The notes: a model not told the origin generated them from the sequence alone. A DNA stretch of 10,393 bases from Poseidonibacter ostreae (GCF_009208055.1 NZ_WFKI01000064.1:1-10393); one strand, 5' to 3'; positions 1 through 7,691 are shown, counted from the first letter of the stretch. Program-made: numbers and translations.

Positions 1-3
1 ACT

Positions 4-8
4 AAAAT
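4..8. repeat. Probable target-site duplication of the IS (left copy)
   Basis: AAAAT here is repeated exactly at 1497-1501, immediately outside the other end of the element. This fits a 5-bp duplication made on insertion. The bases are of low complexity, so chance identity is possible. Confidence 0.5.
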
Positions 9-26
9 ACTCAAATTTCGCACATA
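9..26 (+). repeat. Left terminal inverted repeat of the IS
   Basis: ACTCAAATTTCGCACATA pairs with 1479-1496 with a single mismatch (A at 15). T at 8 and A at 1497 would extend the match to 19 bp, but they can equally belong to the AAAAT target duplication. An inverted copy of the outer six bases, TTGAGT, occurs at 53-58 inside the element. Confidence 0.88.
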
Positions 27-87
27 GATTTCAATAAATCCATCAACTTAAATTGAGTATTAAAGCCCATAAATAGGCACTTTATAG

Positions 88-93
88 TATAAT
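88..93 (+). promoter_or_regulatory. Candidate -10 box for the transposase gene
   Basis: A perfect TATAAT lies 36 bases upstream of the transposase ATG. There is no convincing -35 box at 16-18 bp, which is common for sigma-70 promoters of Campylobacterota. Inferred only from match and position. Confidence 0.45.
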
Positions 94-129
94 TTTGTTA
101 CCACAACATCAATATACAAGGCTTATTTT

Positions 130-1494
130 ATGGAACTTGCAAATTATATCAACTATGCTATGAAGAGTGTATTAAAGAATCCAATCCTTGAAGTTTTAAC
201 AGATATAAATATTTTAAAGATACTCAAGCAGAGTAACTTTGTAAAAAGAGAAGTAGGCTATCCGCCATTGCAAATAATCCTGCATTTTCTTTATATGCTA
301 GTGATGCAAAAAAGACAGTCAACTTTTATAAAAAAGAGCGACAGTGCATTTGGTAAAGATACATATTACAGATTTATAAAAGAGAGTCGTTACAACTGGC
401 GAAAGCTTTTATTGTTGAGTGCCAATGCACTTTTACAAAAGATAAAGCCATTGCATAAAAATGGTGAATACAAGTTACTCATTATCGATGACACAGTCGA
501 AGCTAAAAGAGGTAAGTATATTGAGGGAAGCTGTAAATATATCTGGAGTAATAAAGAGCATAGAAGTATAAATGCACTTAATATTGTATCTCTGAATTAT
601 GCAGATTCACATTCAACTTTTCAACTTGATTTCTCAATAAAAATGAATGATAGTAAAAGAAAGTCTACATCTGAATTCACAAATAAGCTACATCATAGAA
701 GTAATGCTCATCAGAGAAAGAATGAGATAACCAAAGGTAAAAATGTTCTAGCTATTGAAATGCTTGAGAGATCTCTAGATAATGGTATTGAAGCCGATTA
801 TCTCCTTGTAGACAGCTGGTATGCTAAACCAAATTTCATCAAACAAGCTAATGATTTAGGGATGCCAATTATTGCGAGACTTCCAAACAATAAACTTATT
901 TGGAATTTTAAAGGTAAGCATAAAACTCTAAATGCAATCTACAACAGTTTAAAAAATATTCGTCATAAAAATAGTGGTAAGCATGGCAAAATATCTTACA
1001 AATATTTCGATGCGATAATAGAACATGCTACTCTTGGAAAAGTAAAATTAGTGTTTCTTCACACTGGCAAAGACTTACTTGTCTTTATCTCTACTGATAT
1101 AGCCATTTCAGGAAAAAAGGTTTTAGCAACTTACAAGAAAAGATGGAATATTGAGCAAGGAGACAAAGACCTAAGAAGCCTGTTTGGCTTAGGAAAAGAA
1201 GAAAATAGAATCTATGAATCCCTTATTGCAAAAATAACACTTTCAATGTTCGCATACAATATTGTAAGTTACATCAATCGGATAAAACATGAGCCACAAA
1301 CATTAGGAGAACTATTTAGAGATTTAGAATGTAAACTTGAAACTCTTGCTATCTCAATGCAACTCTTTATTCAAATACTTACAAAAATCTCTGAAATCCA
1401 AAATGTTGTCAAGGAGAATAAAGATTTGCTACAGATTATAGCTGTGCTCAGTGCTTACACTCAAAAAGAGCTGGGTTTTATGTGCGAAAGTTGA
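130..1494 (+). CDS. IS4-family DDE transposase
   Basis: This 454-residue protein would cut and rejoin the ends of the surrounding element through an RNase H-like DDE active site. Candidate catalytic residues are Asp120/Asp121 in LLIIDDTVEAKRGK, Asp228 in YLLVDSWYAKP and Glu342 in YKKRWNIEQGDKDLR. The last motif is the Y-(2)-R-(3)-E-(6)-K/R signature of the IS4 group, with Arg in the final place instead of Lys. The wide spacing between the second Asp and Glu is usual for IS4 members, which carry a beta-rich insertion there. The reading frame is uninterrupted and of normal length. The chosen ATG has an AAGG about 9 bases upstream and a TATAAT box at 88-93. The stop codon TGA (1492-1494) is embedded in the right terminal repeat, so coding and transposase-binding functions overlap there. 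Confidence 0.92.
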   Translation: MELANYINYAMKSVLKNPILEVLTDINILKILKQSNFVKREVGYPPLQIILHFLYMLVMQKRQSTFIKKSDSAFGKDTYYRFIKESRYNWRKLLLLSANALLQKIKPLHKNGEYKLLIIDDTVEAKRGKYIEGSCKYIWSNKEHRSINALNIVSLNYADSHSTFQLDFSIKMNDSKRKSTSEFTNKLHHRSNAHQRKNEITKGKNVLAIEMLERSLDNGIEADYLLVDSWYAKPNFIKQANDLGMPIIARLPNNKLIWNFKGKHKTLNAIYNSLKNIRHKNSGKHGKISYKYFDAIIEHATLGKVKLVFLHTGKDLLVFISTDIAISGKKVLATYKKRWNIEQGDKDLRSLFGLGKEENRIYESLIAKITLSMFAYNIVSYINRIKHEPQTLGELFRDLECKLETLAISMQLFIQILTKISEIQNVVKENKDLLQIIAVLSAYTQKELGFMCES

Positions 1495-1496
1495 GT
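1479..1496 (-). repeat. Right terminal inverted repeat of the IS
   Basis: Reverse complement ACTCAACTTTCGCACATA matches 9-26 at 17 of 18 positions. It contains the last codons and stop of the transposase gene. An inverted copy of its outer six bases, ACTCAA, is at 1459-1464. Confidence 0.88.
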
Positions 1497-1501
1497 AAAA
1501 T
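1497..1501. repeat. Probable target-site duplication of the IS (right copy)
   Basis: AAAAT, identical to 4-8. Together the two copies define the element as 9-1496. Confidence 0.5.
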
Positions 1502-1520
1502 AATTTCTATCAATAAAAAA

Positions 1521-1560
1521 AATAAAAGGGTGTAGATATACGTTTCTATGCCCTTTTATT
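1521..1560. terminator. Strong bidirectional intrinsic terminator
   Basis: Arms 1521-1536 (AATAAAAGGGTGTAGA) and 1545-1560 (TCTATGCCCTTTTATT) pair over 16 positions, 14 Watson-Crick and two G-T, around an 8-base loop. An A-rich run precedes the hairpin and T-rich sequence forms its 3' arm, so it can work in both directions. It stops transcription leaving the IS and probably belonged to the gene that lay left of the insertion site. It insulates the secretion operon from transposase transcription. Confidence 0.8.
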
Positions 1561-1591
1561 TATAGTCTGAATACTAAAACAATCAAAAATA

Positions 1592-1606
1592 ATACTATTT
1601 GAGTAT
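1592..1606. promoter_or_regulatory. Inverted ATACT-N5-AGTAT motif upstream of the secretion operon
   Basis: ATACT (1592-1596), ATTTG, AGTAT (1602-1606), a perfect 5-bp inverted repeat with the same spacing as 8884-8898. It lies 95 bp before the ABC transporter start, with a direct-repeat relative at 1641-1656. Candidate second operator. Confidence 0.33.
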
Positions 1607-1607
1607 C

Positions 1608-1636
1608 TTTGTGTTAAAAATGATAATAAACACAAA
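1608..1636. promoter_or_regulatory. 8-bp inverted repeat upstream of the secretion operon
   Basis: TTTGTGTT (1608-1615) and AACACAAA (1629-1636) are perfect inverted copies separated by 13 AT-rich bases. They lie 65 bp before the ABC transporter start, upstream of any plausible transcription start. Two-fold symmetry at this place suggests an operator; no regulator is known to me for it. Confidence 0.35.
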
Positions 1637-1640
1637 TTAT

Positions 1641-1656
1641 GATACTTTTGCAATAC
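1641..1656 (+). promoter_or_regulatory. RATAC-N6-AATAC direct repeat upstream of the secretion operon
   Basis: GATAC (1641-1645) and AATAC (1652-1656) are spaced 11 bp start to start, one helical turn, 44 bp before the ATG at 1701. The same arrangement occurs upstream of the LapG-like gene (8926-8941) and the Sel1 gene (minus strand, 10378-10363). Direct repeats with an 11-bp period are typical of OmpR/PhoB-type regulators, so an activator site is possible. It may instead reflect a shared -10 region (TACTAT, 1654-1659). Confidence 0.4.
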
Positions 1657-1700
1657 TATGTTCAGAAATAATACAAAATATAAAATTATTAGGAACATAA

Positions 1701-3800
1701 ATGTCACTACTAAATACCTTACAGCATACGTGTACTTTATTTGGAATCACTATTTCAAAAGAAGCCTTGATTGACGGTTTAACCATAAAAGACAACGATA
1801 TTGATATCATAACTTTTGAAAAAGCAGCCAACAAAGCTGGAATCAAAACACGAAAATCACACCTCAAAAAGTTTGAAGATAAGTTTCTTCCTTTGATACT
1901 TATTTTAAATGAGGGGAAAGTCTGCATCGTAAAAGAGATATATGAGGATAGGGCAAGTGTTTGTTTTGTCGAAGAGAGTGTTGAAGAGATGGAAATATCA
2001 CTTGAAGAGTTAAATCAAAGACACAACGGTGAAGTCATACTGTTAAAAAAAGATCTCAAAAGCAAATCTGGAGTATACAAATCACTTGACAATGCCAAAC
2101 CAAAGGCTTGGTTTTATAGTATACTCAAAGATAATTTTGGAATATATATTCAAGTATTGTTATCTGCTGTTTTTATCAATCTTTTTGTACTGGCTTCTCC
2201 TTTATTTACGATGAATGTTTATGACCGAGTTGTTCCTAATAATGCAGTGGATACACTTATTGTAATGGCAGTAGGTGTTTGTATCGTTTATTTCTTTGAT
2301 ATGATACTTAAAATCATACGTTCTTGGTTAATTGGTTTCGCCGGACGTAAAGCAGATGCAAAAATTGGTACGATAATCTTTAATAAACTTTTAAATCTAA
2401 AACTAACGTCAAAACCTGCGTATAGTGGTACTTTTGCCAATAATCTGTCTGGTTTTGAGTCTTTACGAGAGTTTTTCACTTCATCAACAGTGGCACTCAT
2501 CGTTGACTTACCTTTTACTTTTCTTTTTATCTGGGTGATATATTTTATTGGTGGGGCTATGGCAATAGTACCTGTGGTTACGCTTATAGTGGGGCTTGCT
2601 ATAGCATTTTTATCACAAGCTCCTCAAAGAAGATATATCCAAGAGGCATTTTTACATGATCAGTTTAAGCAAGGGTTATTATTAGAAACGATTACAGGAC
2701 TTGAAACAGTAAAAAGTACGGGACTTCATGCTAGAATGCGAAGTATGTGGGAAGAAAGTATTGATGTGCTGGCTCATGTCAACGAAAAAAGTCATTTTTT
2801 AAACAGCAGTATTAATTATATCTTGGCATTTTTAAATGGAATTTCAAGTGTGGCTATTATCTCTATTGGAGTTTTGGGAGTAAGTAATGGTGAAATAACA
2901 ATGGGTGCTATTATCGCCGCATCACTATTAAATGGACGTATCAGTGCTCCTGTAACGCAAATTGTTTCTCTTATGGTTCGATTGGAACGCTCAATGTTAT
3001 CCTTGAGTGTATTGAACAATTTTATGAAAATGCCTGTTGAAAAAGATGAATTTAAAACCTATTTGAGCCGACCCGACTTAAAGGGTGAATTACTTTTTAA
3101 GAATGTACAGTTCAGATACAATGAAGAGAGTATTTCAGTATTAAATGACTTAAATTTAAAAATAAATCCCAATGAAAAAGTAGCCATCATCGGTCGAATT
3201 GGAAGTGGTAAAAGTACCTTAGCAAAACTGGCGATGAACCTATATGACCCAACAGATGGTTCAGTACTTATTGATGGTACGAGTGCTTCACAAATAGAGC
3301 CTGCTGATTTGAGAAAATCTATAGGTTATATGCCTCAAGATAACTTTTTATTTATGGGTACAATTAAAGACAATATCACTTCGGGAACCAATTTTATTGA
3401 TGATGAGAAACTCATAGCTGCCGCTAAACTTTCAGGGGTGGACAACTTTACGGTTAATCATGAAATGGGCTTTGACCTTGAAGTGGGCGAGAGAGGCGAT
3501 GGACTTTCAGGTGGAGAGAAACAAGCTGTAGCTCTGGCACGTGCTGTTGTACATGAACCCAACATATTGGTACTGGATGAACCAACCAGTCAGATGGATA
3601 ATATGACAGAAGCAGGTATTATTTCCAGACTTCAAGAGTTTTGTCAAAATAGAACGTTGATACTTATCACCCATAAGTTTTCGCTGCTTCCTTTGGTGGA
3701 TAGAATTATCATTGTTGACAATGGACGAGTCGTAGATGATGGACCAAAAAATGTCATCTTAGAAAAATTACACAAAGGGAAGGTAAGAGTAAATGCATAA
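1701..3800 (+). CDS. lapB: Type I secretion ABC transporter, LssB/LapB family
   Basis: This is the inner-membrane ATP-driven exporter of a type I secretion system, expected to move a large C-terminally signalled protein such as an RTX adhesin straight to the outside. Residues 1-125 resemble a C39 peptidase domain but lack the catalytic Cys, and KVCIV stands where the His motif should be. It is therefore a non-cleaving C39-like docking domain, as in LapB. Residues about 145-430 form the six-helix membrane domain. The ATPase domain has Walker A GRIGSGKST (about 497-505), Q-loop YMPQD, signature LSGGEKQ, Walker B ILVLDEP and H-loop THK. The length of 699 residues is typical. AGGA lies 6 bases before the ATG. 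The stop overlaps the next gene by 8 bases, so the two are translationally coupled. The symbol is by family resemblance and the nearby LapG-like gene; the substrate is not in the window. Confidence 0.93.
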   Translation: MSLLNTLQHTCTLFGITISKEALIDGLTIKDNDIDIITFEKAANKAGIKTRKSHLKKFEDKFLPLILILNEGKVCIVKEIYEDRASVCFVEESVEEMEISLEELNQRHNGEVILLKKDLKSKSGVYKSLDNAKPKAWFYSILKDNFGIYIQVLLSAVFINLFVLASPLFTMNVYDRVVPNNAVDTLIVMAVGVCIVYFFDMILKIIRSWLIGFAGRKADAKIGTIIFNKLLNLKLTSKPAYSGTFANNLSGFESLREFFTSSTVALIVDLPFTFLFIWVIYFIGGAMAIVPVVTLIVGLAIAFLSQAPQRRYIQEAFLHDQFKQGLLLETITGLETVKSTGLHARMRSMWEESIDVLAHVNEKSHFLNSSINYILAFLNGISSVAIISIGVLGVSNGEITMGAIIAASLLNGRISAPVTQIVSLMVRLERSMLSLSVLNNFMKMPVEKDEFKTYLSRPDLKGELLFKNVQFRYNEESISVLNDLNLKINPNEKVAIIGRIGSGKSTLAKLAMNLYDPTDGSVLIDGTSASQIEPADLRKSIGYMPQDNFLFMGTIKDNITSGTNFIDDEKLIAAAKLSGVDNFTVNHEMGFDLEVGERGDGLSGGEKQAVALARAVVHEPNILVLDEPTSQMDNMTEAGIISRLQEFCQNRTLILITHKFSLLPLVDRIIIVDNGRVVDDGPKNVILEKLHKGKVRVNA

Positions 3801-5127
3801 TAAAAATATAAAATTTGTAGACAAAATTGGTTTCTCTGCCTATGAAGATTCAAGCTTAAAAGGAAACTTACTGTTTTTTGCAGTGTTGATTTTTTTGGCT
3901 TCTATTATAGTCTGGATAGCTCTGTCTCCTATTGATGAAATCGTAAAAGGTCATGGTAAAGTTATTCCATCTTCTAGAATTCAAAATATTCAAAGTTCAG
4001 ATGGGGGTACGATTGAAAAGCTTTTAGTCAAAGAGGGATCATTTGTAAAAGCAGGGCAAGAACTACTGCTGATTGATGATGTAAGATTTAGTGCTACTGT
4101 TGATGAACTTAAAGAAGATTTATACAGTTTCAGAACACAATTAATCAGACTCTTGGCACAAAGTAATATTAAAGATATTAATAATATTCCAAAATTAATT
4201 TTCCCCAATAAATGGAGTGAAAAGGCTTCTTTATATATAAAAAACGAAGAGATATATTATAAAAATAAAATAAATGAACTTAAAAGTCTCATAGAAGTAG
4301 AGAACTTAAAATACGAACAAAAGAAGCAAGAATACAATGAAATCAATCGAAAGATTAAAAAATTAAGAGAGAGCCAACACTACATAAAAAAACAATTGGA
4401 AATTGTTGTAAAAGGTGTAAAAGATGGATTTATGTCAAAAATTGAAGAATTGAAATTAAAAAAGGAGAACAGCGATAATATCGGAGAATTAGAAATCGCA
4501 GAACTGGCGTTAAAGAGATCGCTTAATGCTATAAAAGAGTCAAATGAAAGCAGACAACAACAAATTGATATCTTTAAATCAAACGCCTCAAAAGAGTTAA
4601 GTAAACTTGGGTCTGAGATTAAAAAAATTGAAGCCAAACTGATGTCAAGTAAGGACAGAGTAGACAAGTCTATTATTTATTCTCCTGTTGATGGGGTGGT
4701 AAACCATGTTTATTTTAATACCATTGGTGGGGTTATAAAACCAGCAGATACGTTAATGGATATTGTTCCTCTTGATGATTCTTTATTGGTTGAAGCAAAA
4801 ATTGATCCAAAAGATATTGGTTTTATCAGTGTTAAGAATGACATAACTATTAAAGTTACCGCTTATGATTTTTCTATTTATGGCGGTTTGAAAGGTAAAA
4901 TTGAACAAATTGGAGCTGACTCAATTTTTGATCAGGCGACAAAGAAATATTATTATCAGATATTAGTTCGAACGGATAAAAACTATTTAGGTACCAAAGA
5001 AAAACCACTTTTAATAATACCAGGTATGGTATCTGAAGTGGATATAAAAACAGGAAAGAAAACGATTTTGAACTATTTGCTTAAACCTATTACGAAAACT
5101 GTCAACAATGCTATGACAGAGAGATGA
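3793..5127 (+). CDS. lapC: Type I secretion membrane fusion protein, HlyD/LapC family
   Basis: This periplasmic adaptor links the ABC exporter to an outer-membrane TolC-like pore. Residues 1-25 are cytoplasmic, 26-46 form the single membrane helix, and about 70-95 are the first half of the lipoyl-like domain (GGTIEKLLVKEGSFVKAGQ). Residues about 140-290 are a Lys/Glu-rich alpha-helical hairpin predicted to be coiled coil. The lipoyl and beta-barrel parts follow (SIIYSPVDGVVNHV), and the C-terminal GMVSEVDIKTGKKTILNYLLKPI-type motif (about 413-435) is characteristic of type I HlyD proteins. Length (444 residues) is normal. It starts inside the end of the ABC gene and ends at a strong terminator, so the operon has just two genes. 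No outer-membrane partner gene follows; it must be encoded elsewhere. Confidence 0.93.
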   Translation: MHNKNIKFVDKIGFSAYEDSSLKGNLLFFAVLIFLASIIVWIALSPIDEIVKGHGKVIPSSRIQNIQSSDGGTIEKLLVKEGSFVKAGQELLLIDDVRFSATVDELKEDLYSFRTQLIRLLAQSNIKDINNIPKLIFPNKWSEKASLYIKNEEIYYKNKINELKSLIEVENLKYEQKKQEYNEINRKIKKLRESQHYIKKQLEIVVKGVKDGFMSKIEELKLKKENSDNIGELEIAELALKRSLNAIKESNESRQQQIDIFKSNASKELSKLGSEIKKIEAKLMSSKDRVDKSIIYSPVDGVVNHVYFNTIGGVIKPADTLMDIVPLDDSLLVEAKIDPKDIGFISVKNDITIKVTAYDFSIYGGLKGKIEQIGADSIFDQATKKYYYQILVRTDKNYLGTKEKPLLIIPGMVSEVDIKTGKKTILNYLLKPITKTVNNAMTER

Positions 5128-5130
5128 CAA

Positions 5131-5171
5131 AAATTTATCATCAAGATTCTTATAACCTTGATGATAAATTT
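5131..5171. terminator. Shared bidirectional terminator between convergent operons
   Basis: AAATTTATCATCAAG (5131-5145) and CTTGATGATAAATTT (5157-5171) form a perfect 15-bp stem with an 11-base loop. A's precede it and ATTTTACTT follows. It begins 4 bases after the stop of the fusion protein gene and ends just before the stop of the convergent kinase gene, so it can serve both strands. Confidence 0.85.
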
Positions 5172-5174
5172 ATT

Positions 5175-7181
5175 TTACTTGTCTGTATTTGTTTGATGAA
5201 TAGGAATACTGATACAAAATTTTGCACCATCTGGAGTATTTTCCACACTGAGTTTTCCATGCATATTTTGTTCCACAATCATTTTGCTCATATACAGTCC
5301 CAAACCTGTTCCATTATGACTCTCTTTTGTTGTAAAATAGGGTTCAAAAATTTTATCTAAGATTTTATGCTCTATTCCACCAGCGTTATCGGATATGGAA
5401 ATTTTCCCATATTTTGTATCTTTTTCCAGTCGAATATTTATGTAGGGATTTTTTGTTTTATTTTCTACCAAAGCATCTTTTGAATTAACAAGTATGTTTA
5501 AAATTACTTGAGAAAGCTCATTTGAAAAACCGTATACCATAACATCATCTTTTAAATTTCTTATTATTTCAATTTCATTGTGTCTAAAGCTATCATCTAT
5601 GAGAGTAATTGTCTGTTGTATTGCGGCATGAAGTGAAAAATTGGATTTTTTCTTATTTGGTTTGAAAAAATCTCTAAAGTCATTAATGGTTTTTGACATT
5701 TGTTCTGTTAGTGTTTTAGCTTTTTGTGTTTGTACGAACAGATACTTCTCATCCAATTTCCCGAATGTATATGTTAAATGAATGTTTTGAATGATAAGGC
5801 TCACTGCACTTAAAGGCTGTCTCCATTGATGGGCTATCATGCTTATCATTTCGCCCATATCTGCCAGTCTTGACTGTTGTATGAGTAATTGTTCTTGTTG
5901 TTTTCTTTTACTTGTCTCTTCTTTACTCTTTATATCAAGGGTATTGTTAAGCTCTTCAAGTTCAAGAGTTTTTAATTCTAAGGATTTTGTTCTTTTTTTA
6001 ACTCTTCTCTCCAAAGTAGTGTTTAACTCTTTTATTCTTTCTTGTGCTATTTGCAGTTCTTTGTTGTGTCTGTTTAATAAAATATGTTTATATATGAACA
6101 AAAGTATAATCACAACAAAAATAAAAATTATTTTCCATAACAAATCATAATCAAAACCTTTTTCATATTTGATTGAAATCCATTTATTTAATATATTTTG
6201 TTTGCTATCTTCCTTAAGTGTTGAAATCGCTTTTTGAAAAATATTTAAAAGAATTAAATCATCGTTTCTAACGGCAACTGCCAATTCCCATTTTTCATCA
6301 ATGGCACCCGTTATTTGTAGGCTTCCTATAAATTTTGTTTGAAACAGATGTGATGCACTGATATTACTGGATATTTGACCAAAAAGTTCACCTTTTTTAA
6401 CTTTATTGAAACCCTCTTCTAAATCTTTTACTTCTACTATATTTATTTTTGGGTATTTTCCTCTTATGAGTTCATACAGTGCATAATCTTTTTGAATACC
6501 AATTTTTTTATTATTTAGATATCTTAAATCCGTTACATAAGGTACATTTGCTTTTGTAATTAAAACTACGGGTACAACTAAATAGGGTGTTCTGAAATTC
6601 ATATATTCTTTTCTGTTTGGCGTTGCCATGGCTAAAGATAAGATATCACATTTCCTATTTTTTGCATATTCTAAAGATTGGGACCAGGTTTTTGTTTGTA
6701 CCAACTCGATAGGAATACCAATTTTCTCTTCAAAGATTTTCATATAATCAGCAGCTATTCCTATATGTTTGTTGTTTTTAATTTTTTCAAAGGGCATCCA
6801 ATTTGGGTCGATACACATAGCTATATTGTTTTTTTTATTTAAATAAATCACTTCTTCATTGGTGAAAATTATTGAGTGTTTTTTGATGTTTACGTTTAAC
6901 CATTTTTGTATTATTGCGATTTTCTCTTCTTTGGTGATGGATTTAAGACCCTTTTCAATAACAGAGTGTAACACGGGTTTATTTTTATTGGTGAGAATAT
7001 GAATACCAATAGCTGGGAATGTCTGTTGTGAAACAGATTTTAATCCAGTAATTAGATTGTTTATTAAATATTGTTCTACAATAATTTGGGCATTGTAGTA
7101 TGCGTCAACTTTACCATTTAGTACCATTTCGATTGCTTCTTGTATATCTTTAGTTTCAACTATTTGAATAGTTGGAAACAT
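5175..7181 (-). CDS. C-terminal part of the sensor kinase (solute-binding, membrane, HisKA and ATPase domains)
   Basis: From its first ATG this frame gives 668 residues. That ATG is internal to the original gene, has no ribosome binding site of note, and would leave the solute-binding part without a signal peptide. Residues 1-105 complete domain 1; a full second solute-binding domain begins near AMCIDPNWMPFE (about 120). A membrane helix lies at about 345-367 and a long charged coiled coil at about 375-435. The phosphorylated His is His451 in MIAHQWRQPLSA. The ATP-binding lobe shows NILVNSKDAL (N box), DNAGGIE (G1), FEPYFTTK (F box) and GTGLGLYMSK (G2). All kinase motifs are intact. The HQWRQPL box is typical of a large kinase group in Campylobacterota. 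No partner response regulator with an output domain lies in the window. Confidence 0.82.
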   Translation of the reverse strand: MFPTIQIVETKDIQEAIEMVLNGKVDAYYNAQIIVEQYLINNLITGLKSVSQQTFPAIGIHILTNKNKPVLHSVIEKGLKSITKEEKIAIIQKWLNVNIKKHSIIFTNEEVIYLNKKNNIAMCIDPNWMPFEKIKNNKHIGIAADYMKIFEEKIGIPIELVQTKTWSQSLEYAKNRKCDILSLAMATPNRKEYMNFRTPYLVVPVVLITKANVPYVTDLRYLNNKKIGIQKDYALYELIRGKYPKINIVEVKDLEEGFNKVKKGELFGQISSNISASHLFQTKFIGSLQITGAIDEKWELAVAVRNDDLILLNIFQKAISTLKEDSKQNILNKWISIKYEKGFDYDLLWKIIFIFVVIILLFIYKHILLNRHNKELQIAQERIKELNTTLERRVKKRTKSLELKTLELEELNNTLDIKSKEETSKRKQQEQLLIQQSRLADMGEMISMIAHQWRQPLSAVSLIIQNIHLTYTFGKLDEKYLFVQTQKAKTLTEQMSKTINDFRDFFKPNKKKSNFSLHAAIQQTITLIDDSFRHNEIEIIRNLKDDVMVYGFSNELSQVILNILVNSKDALVENKTKNPYINIRLEKDTKYGKISISDNAGGIEHKILDKIFEPYFTTKESHNGTGLGLYMSKMIVEQNMHGKLSVENTPDGAKFCISIPIHQTNTDK

Positions 7182-7276
7182 TTGTTTAATTTTAGGAATT
7201 GTTCCATAACCTTTTATAAACGCAAGTTTTTTATTTTTTAAAGAGGCAAAACCGTTAATAGTAGTATTGTCTTCTT

Positions 7277-7642
7277 TTACATAAAAAAAATTTTAAATTG
7301 ATGAACTACTGAACTGTAGTTTGCAAATTTCGCACGCTCTTGGGTAAAAGCTGCAGCGACTATAAGGTCAATGTGACCTTTATTAAATTTTTGAAAAATT
7401 TGACTCCAGGTATCTGTGACAACTTTTGTTTTTAAATTGTATTTTTTCTTGATAATGTTAAAAATTTCAGCAAAAATACCATCTATTTCATTATCTTTAT
7501 TGGTAAAGGTGAGAGGATATGCTTGGTCAGCACTGATAATAATTTCATTGTTTTTTAGCCATTCTTTTTCTTCTGGTGTTAAATCTGATTGATTTGCAAA
7601 TAGTATATTAAAAAAGAGTAAAAATGCAATAAAATATTTCAA
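7277..7642 (-). CDS. N-terminal fragment of the sensor kinase (signal peptide and half a solute-binding domain)
   Basis: As read, this gives 121 residues ending in FKIFFM. It starts with TTG, not ATG: a perfect AGGAGGT ribosome binding site lies 4 bases upstream, and the first residues (MKYFIAFLLFFNILFA, then NQSD) form a clear signal peptide with likely cleavage after FA. The mature part, LTPEEKEWLKNNEIIISAD, is the usual opening of SBP_bac_3 domains fused to kinases, which bind amino acids or other small solutes in the periplasm. The last residue or two arise from reading past the eight-T run out of frame. Alone it would be half a domain and is unlikely to fold. Confidence 0.7.
   Translation of the reverse strand: MKYFIAFLLFFNILFANQSDLTPEEKEWLKNNEIIISADQAYPLTFTNKDNEIDGIFAEIFNIIKKKYNLKTKVVTDTWSQIFQKFNKGHIDLIVAAAFTQERAKFANYSSVVHQFKIFFM
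7283..7290 (-). repeat. Eight-base homopolymer at the frameshift point (T8 on the coding strand)
   Basis: A8 on the plus strand, preceded on the coding strand by AAAA, giving A4T8. It sits exactly where the solute-binding domain leaves frame. Changing the run to nine (or six) restores the full sensor kinase. Short homopolymers of this kind act as contingency switches in Campylobacter and Helicobacter and are also frequent sites of sequencing error. Confidence 0.7.
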
Positions 7643-7646
7643 GGAA

Positions 7647-7653
7647 ACCTCCT
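7647..7653 (-). promoter_or_regulatory. Consensus ribosome binding site fixing a TTG start
   Basis: AGGAGGT on the minus strand, 4 bases before the TTG at 7642-7640. It is the strongest Shine-Dalgarno sequence in the window and decides the start of the sensor kinase gene, which also yields an intact signal peptide. Confidence 0.75.
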
Positions 7654-7691
7654 AATATTAATTTAGTATAAGTTATTTTATCATATTATCA

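Larger units (their letters stand above)
9..1496 (+). mobile_element. Complete IS4-family insertion sequence, 1488 bp
   Basis: Both ends are visible. Left end ACTCAAATTTCGCACATA (9-26) and the reverse complement of the right end, ACTCAACTTTCGCACATA (1496-1479), match at 17 of 18 bases. The bases just outside, AAAAT at 4-8 and AAAAT at 1497-1501, are identical and fit a 5-bp target duplication, although in such AT-rich DNA a 5-bp match could be chance. One transposase gene fills the element and its stop codon lies inside the right inverted repeat. The family is called from the transposase; the subgroup cannot be settled from sequence alone. The element looks intact and so potentially active. 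Confidence 0.88.
5175..7642 (-). pseudogene. Tandem solute-binding-domain sensor histidine kinase, frameshifted
   Basis: Two adjacent reading frames are halves of one gene. The upstream frame (7642-7277) ends in the middle of a bacterial solute-binding domain. The missing middle (KEDNTTINGFASLKNKK and onward) is found one frame away and runs without stops into the downstream frame. The break is at a run of eight T's on the coding strand (plus strand 7283-7290); nine T's would restore one product of 822 residues. The restored order is: signal peptide, solute-binding domain 1, solute-binding domain 2 (about 275-495), membrane helix (about 499-521), coiled coil, HisKA, HATPase. This is a membrane sensor kinase reading a periplasmic ligand. 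The break may be a mutation, a phase-variable switch, transcriptional slippage, or a homopolymer sequencing error. It is second in an operon behind the receiver-kinase gene. Confidence 0.8.

Noticed and set aside
1616..1632. Fur box (GATAAT-rich stretch)
   Set aside because: Only one GATAAT is present, without the repeated or inverted hexamers needed for a Fur site.
1640..1660. Sigma-54 promoter (TGATACTTTTGCA resembles the -24/-12 pattern)
   Set aside because: The distance between the GG-like and GC elements is too short, and the GG itself is missing.
1701..2075. Active C39 peptidase domain, implying a double-glycine leader substrate
   Set aside because: The catalytic Cys is absent from its expected place near the N-terminus and KVCIV replaces the His motif, so the domain is of the non-cleaving type.
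5124..5360. 78-codon plus-strand open frame after the fusion protein gene
   Set aside because: It runs through the terminator hairpin and then antisense to the well-supported kinase gene; it has no protein features of its own and no ribosome binding site beyond the end of the previous gene.
5839..6150. 103-codon plus-strand frame rich in Leu, Ser and Phe
   Set aside because: It is antisense to the coiled coil and membrane segment of the sensor kinase; its composition is what the complement of such a sequence gives.
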